A program made the position numbers and the translations under genes. The notes under the pieces were generated by a model. That model had not been told where the DNA came from. It did no database searches and saw only the letters and a list, made by a program, of their open reading frames with translations. From Nonlabens sp. (GTDB lineage Bacteria > Bacteroidota > Bacteroidia > Flavobacteriales > Flavobacteriaceae), in contig JAHDIQ010000003.1 in NCBI GenBank assembly GCA_020630715.1, forward strand, positions 243,871 through 307,870: a DNA stretch of 64,000 nt, given 5' to 3'. How positions within the stretch are numbered: position 1 is the first letter of the stretch; each line of letters opens with the position of its first letter. Below are positions 10,101 through 18,095 of this stretch, in pieces.

Positions 10101-10944
10101 CATTAGCGATGTCTTTGATTCGTATAGAAGTAAAATTTTCAGAAGCGACTACTGCATTTTCAATATCTGCAACAGATTTTACATACCCTAAACCACGCAC
10201 CAAATATTCAGCTTGATTGATTTCCAAAGTCTGCGCACCGATGTCTTGATTACTTTCCTTGACAGCTTTTACAATATCGGTCAAGCCGATGTTGTATTGC
10301 CGCATTTTTTCAGGATCAACATCCACTTGGTATTCCTGGACGTACCCACCAATTGAGGCTACTTCGGAAACACCACTTGCCGAAGACAATCCGTATTTCA
10401 CATAATAATCCTGTATGCTGCGTAACTCCTGTAAATCCCAACCGCCAGTTACGCTGCCATCTTTGTCGCGACCTTCCAGCGTGTACCAAAAAATTTGACC
10501 CAAGCCTGTAGCATCCGGACCCAATGCAGGGTTTACACCATCGGGCAATAGATTTGCAGGAAGTGAATTGAGTTTTTCAAGAATACGGCTACGCGACCAA
10601 TAGAATTCTACATCTTCTTCAAAAATGATATAGATACTTGAAAAACCGAACATTGAAGAGCTTCGGATGGTCTTAACACCAGGAATTCCCAACAATGACG
10701 TTGTAAGTGGATAGGTAATCTGGTCTTCGATATCCTGTGGTGAACGCCCTTGCCATTTGGTGAAAACAATTTGCTGGTTTTCGCCGATGTCTGGAATGGC
10801 ATCAACAGCTACAGGATCAGTTGGTAAAATACCTGTTTCCCAATTGAAGGGTGCGTTAACTACTCCCCAACCTACGAATAGGGCGAGTAATATTACGGCG
10901 ACAAGTTTGTTTTCTATGAGAAATTTTATGCTTTTATTTAGCAT
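7192..10944 (-). CDS. cusA: CusA/CzcA-type heavy-metal RND efflux pump
   Basis: 1250 residues, about 200 longer than typical CusA. It has the RND order: TM1, a large periplasmic domain, TM2-6 with the sequence ALSGIAIAIGTMVDVGVILAEN, a central insertion, a second periplasmic domain and TM8-12 with GIATDDGVVMATY and GKRIRPCLMTTVTT. The extra length comes from additional hydrophobic segments after the first membrane block and an Asn/Asp-rich stretch at about 735-800. It would use the proton gradient to push Cu(I)/Ag(I) through the neighbouring TolC-like channel. A full CusB adaptor is not seen in the window. Confidence 0.92.
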   Translation of the reverse strand: MLNKSIKFLIENKLVAVILLALFVGWGVVNAPFNWETGILPTDPVAVDAIPDIGENQQIVFTKWQGRSPQDIEDQITYPLTTSLLGIPGVKTIRSSSMFGFSSIYIIFEEDVEFYWSRSRILEKLNSLPANLLPDGVNPALGPDATGLGQIFWYTLEGRDKDGSVTGGWDLQELRSIQDYYVKYGLSSASGVSEVASIGGYVQEYQVDVDPEKMRQYNIGLTDIVKAVKESNQDIGAQTLEINQAEYLVRGLGYVKSVADIENAVVASENFTSIRIKDIANVHLGPQTRRGILDKEGAEVVGGVVVARYGANPLEVINNVKDQIAELSSGLPTKTLADGRTSQVTIVPFYDRTQLIQETLHTLNEALTLEILITILVIIVMVFNLRASILISGLLPVAVLMVFITMKLFNVDANIVALSGIAIAIGTMVDVGVILAENMIRHLEDKKLRFRESGIEYTTNEIIYNATAEVSGAILTAVLTTIISFLPVFTMIGAEGKLFRPLAFTKTMALAASLVIALFLIPPFAAFLFKKSNLMERSKYIINGVLIVLGITAIFYGYWLGLILIAYGVVALLSVRDRITEKRANLIHIIISCVAIVFLLAEYWRPLGFDRSILMNLIFVAIICFGLLGVFTVFRRYYDRILRWALQNRYLFLIIPTTVLILGVVIMRNTGKEFMPALNEGSFLLMPTSLPHAGVEENKRVLQQLDMAVASIPEIETVVGKAGRTESALDPAPLSMYENVIQYKSEYMRNENGERQRYRVNDDGLFVLKNDKFIINPNNEIDDDANYEASQLKTSATRNDLIEDNDGEYYRNWRPEISSPDDIWNEIVKVTKFPGVTSAPKLQPIETRLVMLQTGMRAPMGIKVKGPDLKTIENFGLQLEDILKQAEGVKEQAVFADRIVGKPYLLIDIKRDQLARYGISIMDVQEVLQVAVGGMPLTQTVEGRERYGVRVRYPRELRANPEDLKSIYVPVSTGSPVPLGELVDIRYEQGPQVIKSEDTFLIGYVLFDKLDGFAEVDVVENAQALIQQKIDNGDLVVPQGISYRFTGTYENQLRAEKTLSVVVPLCLLVIFLILYFQFRSVSTSLMVFTAIAVAFAGGFIMIWLYGQDWFFNFSFFGENLRDLFNMKTINLSVAVWVGFIALFGIATDDGVVMATYLDQSFKSNEPDSKKGIRLATLEAAGKRIRPCLMTTVTTVLALLPVLTSTGKGSDIMIPMAIPIFGGMIIDVTSYFLLPVLYSWKKEYQLKRANK
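9585..9600. repeat. Perfect CGCTTTCGCGAAAGCG palindrome, in cusA
   Basis: Codes LRFRESG in the pump. Confidence 0.7.
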
Positions 10945-11085
10945 ACGATGTGATTATTAAACAGTTATAGAAATATGCTTTGGTTTGCTCTCAGTACAAA
11001 TGAGAAACAACAAAACGTGCCCAAAACGAATGTATCGCCGGGTTTTCCAGTTACAATTACATTGCTACTGGTACTGTTTAATAAA

Positions 11086-11505
11086 TCAAATTAAGAATGT
11101 CTGGTGCAATACCTGCAAGTCCCGCCTTACGAATGGGGGCGAGTGATCTGAGAAAGAGATCTCTTGTGATTCAGTTCCTTCAAAGAGACTGATATATGAG
11201 TAAGCAAAAGAGGCAACGAATATTTGTTGCTCAAACGTAAGTTGTGAAAAATCCTGTTTTAAATCGTCTTGACCTTCAATAATTAATTGTTCATTTGAGC
11301 AACAAGATTTTTTAGAAATCATTGAGTTAGAGCAACTCTTAGCAGGTTCAGCTTTTTCCATTCCACAAGTCTGAACATCTTGGATGAATGAAAAATCTAC
11401 TAACGTATCCCCACAATAGTGCATATCCACACTAAATGACATTGTGGTCAGTAGAACCACAACAGCCATTAAAATTGCCATTGATTTGTGGATAATTTGT
11501 TTCAT
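11086..11505 (-). CDS. HYC_CC_PP family small secreted cysteine protein
   Basis: 139 residues with a signal peptide (residues 5-25), then the family's three marks: HYCGD (30-34), SKKSCCSN (about 66-73) and SPPF (about 124-127). The family occurs in Bacteroidota next to metal-efflux genes; its function is not known, and a thiol-based metal-binding role is inferred. It stands 140 bp upstream of the RND pump on the same strand and may open the copper operon. Confidence 0.75.
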   Translation of the reverse strand: MKQIIHKSMAILMAVVVLLTTMSFSVDMHYCGDTLVDFSFIQDVQTCGMEKAEPAKSCSNSMISKKSCCSNEQLIIEGQDDLKQDFSQLTFEQQIFVASFAYSYISLFEGTESQEISFSDHSPPFVRRDLQVLHQTFLI

Positions 11506-11592
11506 TTATTGCAAAATTAGCAAATATTTTAACATAAATGTTTGTTTTAACGAAATGTTAGGTGTCTAAGAATTGTTCAAACTAATCCATTT

Positions 11593-12297
11593 TTATAAAT
11601 AGATACCAGGAATATAGGTTTTAGGCATCAGGAATGGTAGCTGTAAATTTATCCGCGTTCTCTGGTTAAATTCATAATTTTTAAAAGAAGTCATTTCACA
11701 AAAGTCATCTCTGACAGGTGGGGAATTTATTGTATAGCATAGGCCAAATGGGTCATACGTTAACTCACCTAGGGTATGATAAGCAAAATCTGAACGAATG
11801 ATACCCCAACCATTTCGCAAAGATTTTGCAGATGTATAATATACAAATACACGTAAACCTGAAGGTAAAGATTGAGATTCTTTAGTTAGTATAAATTCTT
11901 TTAAACCAGGATGATTCAATAGTTGTCCTCCGCTATCTAAGCTCATAAACATACTTAGAATTTGCTTGAGGACATTGAGTGGCTTTATGATATAATTAAA
12001 TGAGATGTACTTAGAAGAATGCACTTTGTAATGACAGGTAAATATACCTGTATCTACAAAATGTTTGTAACTAGCACCATACCAACTACCGGTATTGTTA
12101 TTACAGGTCTTGCATAAATAATAGCCACCAGCGCCTTGATTACTTCTAATGCGCTTACCAAACAAATGACTTTTTGTATCGTGCAAATGTTCTGACTTTT
12201 GAAAATAAACAGGTCGGGCATTATATGCGCTCTCGGGTGGAATATGCTCAAAAGTTAGCTTTTTGTGCTTTCCACAAATTCTACACGTTCCTTTCAA
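11593..12297 (-). CDS. HNH-type zinc-finger protein in the Hachiman operon
   Basis: 234 residues. The N-terminus has a first zinc knuckle CRICGK, an FEHIPP motif in the position of the catalytic His of HNH nucleases, and a second knuckle CKTCNNNTGSWYG. The rest is of unknown fold. The start is TTG and overlaps the TGA stop of hamB; no ATG occurs nearby. The tight overlap makes it the third gene of the defence operon. HNH endonuclease activity is plausible but unproven. A third gene is not part of the standard two-gene Hachiman system. Confidence 0.7.
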   Translation of the reverse strand: MKGTCRICGKHKKLTFEHIPPESAYNARPVYFQKSEHLHDTKSHLFGKRIRSNQGAGGYYLCKTCNNNTGSWYGASYKHFVDTGIFTCHYKVHSSKYISFNYIIKPLNVLKQILSMFMSLDSGGQLLNHPGLKEFILTKESQSLPSGLRVFVYYTSAKSLRNGWGIIRSDFAYHTLGELTYDPFGLCYTINSPPVRDDFCEMTSFKNYEFNQRTRINLQLPFLMPKTYIPGIYL

Positions 12298-15059
12298 TTA
12301 CCTTTTTGTTTTATTAATCTTAATCTTCGCAAATAACGCACATAGATAGGCTTCAACTCTTTTATTTCTGTTTGATTGGAAAGCCATTTTAATATAGTAT
12401 TTTCTTCTCTGTATCCTTCTGATGTTTTACGCTTATATAGTTTGGTAACACTTATCGCGACCGTCCGAGAAATACCACTTGAAATCAAATTTTTTACATT
12501 TTTGTCACGTGTTCCAAGTTCTAAAGCTGTAGGCAATCCAAGTGTAATTTTATAAATTTCTTTTTCTTCATCAGTTAATACCTCGTCTAGTACATCTACT
12601 AGAAGTTTTATATACTTGACTAACAAATAGGTTACTATAGAGGAATTAATTTTTATAACCTTACCTATAAGCTTATTTACATCTTTTTTACTGGTTGGGT
12701 CTATCCTTTTATCATCGGTAACTCTAGGATTATCTGAAGAATAATATTTAATATCATCATTAATGAGTTCTTTATAACTTTTGCCTTGAAGCCAAGTAGT
12801 TGCGTGTATCGCCATCCCAATAGTACCTACACCGCTTATGCTATATCTCTCAAATGTTTCTGTCCTTAAATCAAAAATATTATCCAAACCTTCTATGATG
12901 GTAAGGAGCTGCCAAAAAAAAGGTCTTTCTTTATTAGGCAAAGCTAGAGCATCATCTTTTCTCCTTCTTTTCTCCAATAGTTTATTTGGCGTAATTACCC
13001 AGTTATGAATTTCTGAGTTTTTAACAGCGAGATAAAGCTCATTCTGTAATAATGGGTCAATGGATTGATTTTCAAGAATAATCCTTCTCGGTATTGATAT
13101 TTCTGCTAATTCTGTATCGAGCACAGCCAAACTTCTAGCAACTTGTTCATCTCCGATATTTTTTTTGAGTAAAAAAGCCTCAACACTATCTCTATTTTTT
13201 ATAAACTTATTTCTTATAAAGAGCGTTAAGTTTTTCTGTTTTGCGATTTCATTCTTGTCACGCTTGCCATTCTCATTTAAAATTTCAATCTCGTTAATAT
13301 TACCTTTGAGATACTTAAAATTATATTCTGGTAAGTTTTTGGTGGAAAAAGTTTGTATTTCCTTATCATACTCTGCATCAAAGTACTCTTGTGGTGTTTT
13401 GCCCTTGTGATTTGGTTTCTCTATAAAGTAGATACTACCATATAATGACTCACTCAAACGTCCAGCGCGACCAATAAGGTTACCAAACTCGAAGTCTGTA
13501 AGGTCTTCTAGGTTCTTTCTTGGCGTAATAATGAACAAATTATTTGCAGGTAGATTTACGCCTTCAATAAGAGTAGAAGTGCAGAAGAGATTTAAGATTT
13601 TCTTGTCTTGAAATAGTTCTTCAACCTCTTTTCTAATAATATCAGGCAATTTACCGTGGTGAAATGCAACGCCTTTTTCAAGGCAATCTATTAAATAATA
13701 TTTAGGATTAAATTCATCTTTTAAAAAATCAATTAGCTCTTGTACTCTTTTCGGAACTTTGAGGTAATCTTTTGATTCTTGATACTCTTGCGCCCATTTT
13801 TCAGCATAATCGCCTCTATTACTAAAAACTATATTAGATTGCGCTGGAGCGACAAGATTTATTACGCGTTCTATTATATTACCATTACTACCGTTCTTAA
13901 AAAGAGACTGAGCATTATAATCTGTATCAATATTAATAACTAAAGGCTTATTGATATCGTCTCTAACTTCTATCTCCAGGTCTTTTTGTTGCGTAGCGCG
14001 TACAATCTTTTTGAACTGAATTACGGGAGATAACTGTGTACGAAAAGGAGTCGCCTCTTTACCAAATACTTCTAAAAAGGTTTTTTCGGGCTTTGATATA
14101 TGCGGTCCTGCCGTTACTAATTTTGCTTTTGGAAATTGTACCGCCAAATCTTCAAAAACGTTCTCAAATGTTGACCCACGACCTTGTTCATCTTCAACAC
14201 CTTGGATTTCATCAATAAAAATAAAATCTATATCAATCTTCTGTGCTAAATCAGCTGTAAGGAGTTTTATACAGCGCTCTGGAGTGAGTATGTACAAGAT
14301 TTTTGGTTCACGTACAACTTCTCTTATATTTTCAGTACCAGGTTCTTCTTCATCTCCTTCAATGTAGGCGGTTCGTATTAAAGTATTAGTATTGATTAAC
14401 TCAATCCTAAATTCTTCGCTTACCTGATTAATTAAGGCTCTACTGGGAACTACATAAATTGTCTTAAATCTGGTTTCAACAGTATAAGTCTGAGTAAGAA
14501 ATTGTTTTAAGATAAAGGACTTTCCAGAAGACGTCGGAGCGGATACTGCTAGATTAGATTCATCGTTTAATCCGTTCCAAAGTCCTTTTTGAAAAGATGT
14601 TAATAAAACAGTCCCATTAACAGTTTTAATAGTTTTACTCTGGCGCTGTAATAGAAGTTCCATCGATAACAATGTATCGTAATCATACCTCATTGTCTCC
14701 GTATCTTTTACATCGAATAATTGTTTAAAAAAGCGTGTTGCTGTAAGATTCCCTAATCTTGAAAAGAGCACATAACAAACCTTTATAACATCGAGATATT
14801 CTGCTTCATCAGTATTTGATAAATATAGTAATGTTGCAAATCTTTGCGCTCTTATTCTATGTTTCTCTTTCTTACTACCTGCAAGAATGGAAACTAGCCA
14901 AGTTGCCTTTCTCAATTTTGCAAGGTCAATGGGTATTGTTTTTACCTTCGTATATGGATAATAGCCACTGTAAATAATCTTCAGATTCAGCAAGTCAAAA
15001 ACTTCTAAAAGAATAGGATGAGCGTATGCTTGCTTTGCAATGTTTTTTCTTTTACCCAT
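12294..15059 (-). CDS. hamB: Hachiman helicase HamB (superfamily 2, Ski2-like)
   Basis: 921 residues. Helicase motifs are clear: Walker A SAPTSSGKS (173-181), Walker B/motif II IDEIQ (282-286), a motif V-like STLIEGVN (495-502) and motif VI NLIGRAGRLSE (527-537). In known Hachiman systems HamB translocates along DNA and holds HamA inactive until damaged or invading DNA is met. It is 2 bp downstream of a HamA-like DUF1837 gene, the diagnostic pair. The C-terminal 300 residues are helical with no motif I recognise. Confidence 0.85.
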   Translation of the reverse strand: MGKRKNIAKQAYAHPILLEVFDLLNLKIIYSGYYPYTKVKTIPIDLAKLRKATWLVSILAGSKKEKHRIRAQRFATLLYLSNTDEAEYLDVIKVCYVLFSRLGNLTATRFFKQLFDVKDTETMRYDYDTLLSMELLLQRQSKTIKTVNGTVLLTSFQKGLWNGLNDESNLAVSAPTSSGKSFILKQFLTQTYTVETRFKTIYVVPSRALINQVSEEFRIELINTNTLIRTAYIEGDEEEPGTENIREVVREPKILYILTPERCIKLLTADLAQKIDIDFIFIDEIQGVEDEQGRGSTFENVFEDLAVQFPKAKLVTAGPHISKPEKTFLEVFGKEATPFRTQLSPVIQFKKIVRATQQKDLEIEVRDDINKPLVINIDTDYNAQSLFKNGSNGNIIERVINLVAPAQSNIVFSNRGDYAEKWAQEYQESKDYLKVPKRVQELIDFLKDEFNPKYYLIDCLEKGVAFHHGKLPDIIRKEVEELFQDKKILNLFCTSTLIEGVNLPANNLFIITPRKNLEDLTDFEFGNLIGRAGRLSESLYGSIYFIEKPNHKGKTPQEYFDAEYDKEIQTFSTKNLPEYNFKYLKGNINEIEILNENGKRDKNEIAKQKNLTLFIRNKFIKNRDSVEAFLLKKNIGDEQVARSLAVLDTELAEISIPRRIILENQSIDPLLQNELYLAVKNSEIHNWVITPNKLLEKRRRKDDALALPNKERPFFWQLLTIIEGLDNIFDLRTETFERYSISGVGTIGMAIHATTWLQGKSYKELINDDIKYYSSDNPRVTDDKRIDPTSKKDVNKLIGKVIKINSSIVTYLLVKYIKLLVDVLDEVLTDEEKEIYKITLGLPTALELGTRDKNVKNLISSGISRTVAISVTKLYKRKTSEGYREENTILKWLSNQTEIKELKPIYVRYLRRLRLIKQKGN

Positions 15060-15061
15060 AT

Positions 15062-16078
15062 CTATAAGAGTTGATCATCCATTGCGTTTCTAAAATTAGA
15101 AACCTTATCTACAGGAACTAAGAAAAAATCCAAATGAACGTGTTCTAGTCCAGCTTCCTTTATATGTTTTTCAATGAGTTTAAATACTTCTCTTTTACCT
15201 TTAATTTTTTTAAGTAGTAATGCAGAGATTAATTCTTGAAACTCTTCGTAGTTTTTCGCTTTTTTCTGAACGTCGACCATATACGATCGCTCATACATCA
15301 AAATGATTGGGTGTACTAGTATTTGAGTCTTATAGGTATCTTGTGTTGGGTCAAGTTTGTCATATAAATCGTCAATATCCGCGTCATAATTATGGATATC
15401 TGCTTTTGCAATCACGAGTTCGTGATTTAGGTTATGTGCTTTATTTTTATCATTATGATATCTATTAATGGAATCGAGTGCCTCTGTAATAGCATCTGAC
15501 ATACTTATCATAATCTTAGATTCGCCTATTAATAGGGAAGGAACATCATTATAATCACCTAAAAATAGCCCATCACTGCCTTTGACTTCATCGTGTACAT
15601 TAGTTAAATGCCTAATTTTATGAGCTACCATTTTACATCCTAGCACACCTTCTACAAGAGCAAATAAAAGTAGTTCACCATACTTACCTCCAATGTATTT
15701 CTCACTACTCTTTTTAAAGAATATCCTGCTTTGATTAAATTTTTCTGACCAAGCTTCACTCTTAACTCTAGCGCTTTCCGAATCAATTATTTGTTGTAGT
15801 TCGTGTTCCAGCAATCCTGCATTAGAAAGACGTACAGCTTTTACCATTCTTTTTACTTCGCGCGCAATATCATCTTCTATTTCTTTGATACTGTAGACAT
15901 AATGAGGTAATATTTTAGTAAGAAATTTACTTAGTGATAAAAAATCAATAGCAGTAGAAACTGGCTTTATTGTATAAAGTCTGGCACTTATTTTATCTCC
16001 TATTTTTTCATTCAGATGAGACACTAGTTCTTTGTCCATCCAGTGCTGATCTATTTGTACTAACTTCTTTTTCGTCAT
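15062..16078 (-). CDS. hamA: Hachiman effector HamA (DUF1837 nuclease)
   Basis: 338 residues from ATG 16078; the longer frame begins at TTG 16099. The PD-(D/E)XK-like core is visible: a GGKYGELLLF helix, then DGLFLGDYN and LLIGESKIM, giving a D...ExK triad (D176, E193, K195 in the longer numbering). DUF1837 proteins paired with a DEAH helicase define Hachiman; HamA is its DNA-degrading effector. It is transcribed first, followed 2 bp later by hamB. The identification rests on length, the catalytic pattern and the helicase partner. Confidence 0.83.
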   Translation of the reverse strand: MTKKKLVQIDQHWMDKELVSHLNEKIGDKISARLYTIKPVSTAIDFLSLSKFLTKILPHYVYSIKEIEDDIAREVKRMVKAVRLSNAGLLEHELQQIIDSESARVKSEAWSEKFNQSRIFFKKSSEKYIGGKYGELLLFALVEGVLGCKMVAHKIRHLTNVHDEVKGSDGLFLGDYNDVPSLLIGESKIMISMSDAITEALDSINRYHNDKNKAHNLNHELVIAKADIHNYDADIDDLYDKLDPTQDTYKTQILVHPIILMYERSYMVDVQKKAKNYEEFQELISALLLKKIKGKREVFKLIEKHIKEAGLEHVHLDFFLVPVDKVSNFRNAMDDQLL

Positions 16079-16161
16079 AAATCTTTTAAAACCAGACAAG
16101 TTAAAAAAGAATTAAGGCAATGAAAACATTTTGTCTACTTTTCGATAATTGAATGAAAAAA

Positions 16162-16689
16162 CTACACAAAAGGATTAACCTCCGCAGGCCTCCCACTAGG
16201 ATAACCCCAAGCCACATACTGCGATTTACCTTCATCTACATCCAGATGGACAAATGTATTGCCTACACCGATGCGTTTAAAACCAACATCACGCGCTGCC
16301 ATAACGAGATTATTGCGGATTGATCTAGAAGAAGCTCCTATATCAACAGCTTTGCAAGCAGGCATTTTATGAGAAGAATTGCGCACGCCACCTACTTTAC
16401 GATTATGAGCTTCACTACGGGCTCCAGAGTTTATCCAACTGAATATGGGGTAACCGGTTTTCACAGATAGGTTGTGCAGCATCGCTATAAGTCGTCTGTC
16501 CATACAATTACCAGAACCAGGCATATCTGGACTGTCAAAGACCGAGAGATCTACAGCAATACCGTTACGTCCGTGAGTCCTAGATTTAGAGTTCGACCTG
16601 CTTAATCTAAAAGCCAAAAAAGCGCCACCCATAAGTAGCGCCATTGTGCCTAAGCCTATATAAATATGGCGGTTATCCTTAAATGCCAT
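16162..16689 (-). CDS. Membrane-anchored M15-type peptidoglycan peptidase
   Basis: 175 residues. A TM helix (8-27) is followed by a zinc D-Ala-D-Ala carboxypeptidase/endopeptidase-like domain. It has SGARSEAHNRKVGG (88-101), SHKMPACKAVDIG (106-118, ligands H107 and D116) and FVHLDVD (146-152, ligand H148). The triad looks intact, so it probably cuts peptide cross-links. It is the last gene of the small-membrane-protein cluster. Its start overlaps the stop of the 49-aa gene (TAATG), and a hairpin sits directly over that junction. In a virus-like reading this would be a lysis or entry enzyme. Confidence 0.8.
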   Translation of the reverse strand: MAFKDNRHIYIGLGTMALLMGGAFLAFRLSRSNSKSRTHGRNGIAVDLSVFDSPDMPGSGNCMDRRLIAMLHNLSVKTGYPIFSWINSGARSEAHNRKVGGVRNSSHKMPACKAVDIGASSRSIRNNLVMAARDVGFKRIGVGNTFVHLDVDEGKSQYVAWGYPSGRPAEVNPFV

Positions 16690-16838
16690 TAAGCCTTGTC
16701 TTTACAGTTGCAAGGCTTCTTTTTTTGCTGACTTTCCTTGTATCTCAAATAAAGATCAGAGCCTATTTTAATGGCACTCAACAAGGTAAATGCGGCAAAA
16801 ATGTAGTTCAATGTGTTGCTTCCTTTATCTACATTCAT
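16689..16838 (-). CDS. 49-aa single-TM small protein
   Basis: A short gene starting at ATG 16838, which overlaps the TGA of the preceding gene (ATGA), and ending in TAATG shared with the next start. It encodes a short polar N-terminus, one hydrophobic helix (YIFAAFTLLSAIKIG) and a Lys/Cys-rich tail ending KKKPCNCKDKA. The double overlap argues strongly that it is translated. Function unknown; size and topology would suit a holin-like or minor membrane protein. Confidence 0.7.
   Translation of the reverse strand: MNVDKGSNTLNYIFAAFTLLSAIKIGSDLYLRYKESQQKKKPCNCKDKA
16691..16718 (-). promoter_or_regulatory. 8-bp hairpin covering the start region of the M15 peptidase
   Basis: AAGCCTTG and CAAGGCTT are perfect complements separated by 12 bases. 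On the minus-strand RNA the 3' arm ends at the TAATG junction, so the hairpin could slow or gate translation of the peptidase. On the plus strand it is followed by CTTTTTTT and would look like a terminator, but no plus-strand gene precedes it. The regulatory role is inference. Confidence 0.4.
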
Positions 16839-17158
16839 TCTCTTTTCTTTTTATTGTAAATCTGAATTTCGGCTTCTAGCTGTTCTATGTATTTTTCAAG
16901 CTCCGTGATACGATCACGCTGTTTAGTAATCGTGCGCGACATAGCGGTATTTTTATTCTCGAGCTGACTGATTCGTTTTTCCATTTTTTCAGACCATTGC
17001 ACCCAGTTGGTCACAATGCTGTCATTAGCCTGCGCGTTAATGTGCCGTATCTCTGCATTTTTCAGTTTGCGCTGGATATTATAATGCATCAATAATTCTA
17101 TGAGCTTCCAGAAGCCCGTAGCGCCTAAAACAATCGCAACAATTTCATAAACATTCAT
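16835..17158 (-). CDS. Membrane-anchored coiled-coil protein, unknown function
   Basis: 107 residues. One N-terminal TM helix (about 3-22, YEIVAIVLGATGFWKLIELL) is followed by a long heptad-patterned coiled coil (about 50-103, ending in KKKRE). The architecture resembles inner-membrane spanin subunits or other short membrane tethers, but no family is recognised. It precedes the 49-aa gene with a 4-bp overlap and lies 38 bp after the next gene, a gap holding a CGCTTTCGCGAAAGC palindrome. Confidence 0.65.
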   Translation of the reverse strand: MNVYEIVAIVLGATGFWKLIELLMHYNIQRKLKNAEIRHINAQANDSIVTNWVQWSEKMEKRISQLENKNTAMSRTITKQRDRITELEKYIEQLEAEIQIYNKKKRE

Positions 17159-17172
17159 AACGTGGTCTTTTA

Positions 17173-17188
17173 GGCTTTCGCGAAAGCG
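17173..17188. repeat. Palindrome GCTTTCGCGAAAGC between two genes
   Basis: Intergenic copy, with GG and CG ends instead of CG on both sides. It lies in the 38-bp gap of the small-membrane-protein operon. Confidence 0.65.
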
Positions 17189-17196
17189 TAATTCAT

Positions 17197-17673
17197 TTAA
17201 AATTCATCAGTTGGTTTAGGTTCATCTCTTGGTACTACAAACTCACCACCGCCATTTCTAGAGTTGACATAGCGCAATGGAAGCTCGGCCAAATAAGGGT
17301 TCACATTGAGTATCACGTGATCTTCACTATCGACAAAAGTCCCGTAGAGAAACAATCTACCATCTGCATCTATCGCATAGTTAAAGGTATTTCCCTTTTC
17401 AGTCTGGCATAGTCCGTAGTAGTCAGATTGATCTGTTACCAATGGTGCTGGTAAACTTACCTGCCAGCCGGCAATCTCAAGTTGTTTGGCGTTTCTAGCA
17501 CGTAGGCGAATATCCTTCCCAACAACTAGATTTGCATTAATGACCGAGTACCGATTGCGTACTGGCGAGTGTAGCAAACTTGGTCCTAAATGTTCCGGCT
17601 TAACTTCTAAAATCTCTTGTGTATTTTCTATCGCTTTTGTCTCTTTTGAAACGCTATCACTTTGATATCCCAT
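17197..17673 (-). CDS. Soluble beta-rich protein, unknown function
   Basis: 158 residues without signal peptide or TM helix. The middle (about 40-135) alternates hydrophobic and polar residues as in beta structure (NLVVGKDIRLRARN, FNYAIDADGRLFLYGTF), and the C-terminus is Gly/Pro/Asp-rich. No family is recognised. It is the one non-membrane product in a run of membrane proteins, and begins 2 bp after the next gene upstream, so it belongs to the operon. A minor structural or spike role is only a guess. Confidence 0.6.
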   Translation of the reverse strand: MGYQSDSVSKETKAIENTQEILEVKPEHLGPSLLHSPVRNRYSVINANLVVGKDIRLRARNAKQLEIAGWQVSLPAPLVTDQSDYYGLCQTEKGNTFNYAIDADGRLFLYGTFVDSEDHVILNVNPYLAELPLRYVNSRNGGGEFVVPRDEPKPTDEF

Positions 17674-17675
17674 AA

Positions 17676-18095
17676 TTAGTTGGCTATTAATATTCCTGAA
17701 AGGATCAACAAGCCACCACCCAAAAGTATCTTGTGCAACTTGCCTTGTTTCAGTTTTTCATTTTTAAATTTTAATTGGTTTTCTAAATAGAGAATCTGCT
17801 CATTGCTATTCTCTGAAACTGTCATCAAATTGAGATTTTGCAATCTCAATCTTGACACCACAGAATCTTTCTTTACGAGTAAACTGTCCTTTAGAGTGAG
17901 TGAAAAATCCAATCGTCTCACAATGGAATCCTGATATCTACCACGCTCTAATCTCAATGCAATCTCACGAGACTGTTCCAGGTTAAAACAGAAGTGTTTC
18001 TCATTTTTTATGAGCTGTACTATCGGTTTTAAATCTTGAGAAATACAGCAATAGCTCTGCATCGCTATAACTAGAAATAGTAGTAATTTTTTCAT
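17676..18095 (-). CDS. Exported coiled-coil protein with C-terminal TM, overlapping gene
   Basis: 139 residues. It has an N-terminal signal peptide (MKKLLLFLVIAMQSYCCISQ), a coiled coil (about 60-115) and a C-terminal hydrophobic helix (KILLGGGLLILSGILIAN). Its first 95 bases overlap, in another frame, the 3' end of the upstream gene. The pairing of a TM plus coiled-coil protein with an overlapping exported Cys-containing protein recalls Rz/Rz1 spanin genes. However, this protein ends in a TM helix and its lipobox is poor, so the analogy is weak. Confidence 0.6.
   Translation of the reverse strand: MKKLLLFLVIAMQSYCCISQDLKPIVQLIKNEKHFCFNLEQSREIALRLERGRYQDSIVRRLDFSLTLKDSLLVKKDSVVSRLRLQNLNLMTVSENSNEQILYLENQLKFKNEKLKQGKLHKILLGGGLLILSGILIAN

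Noticed and set aside
1..11505. A second copy of the tRNA end (attL) inside the window
   Set aside because: I looked for repeats of the tRNA 3' sequence elsewhere and saw none, so the left end of the island appears to lie outside; an automated repeat search would be decisive.
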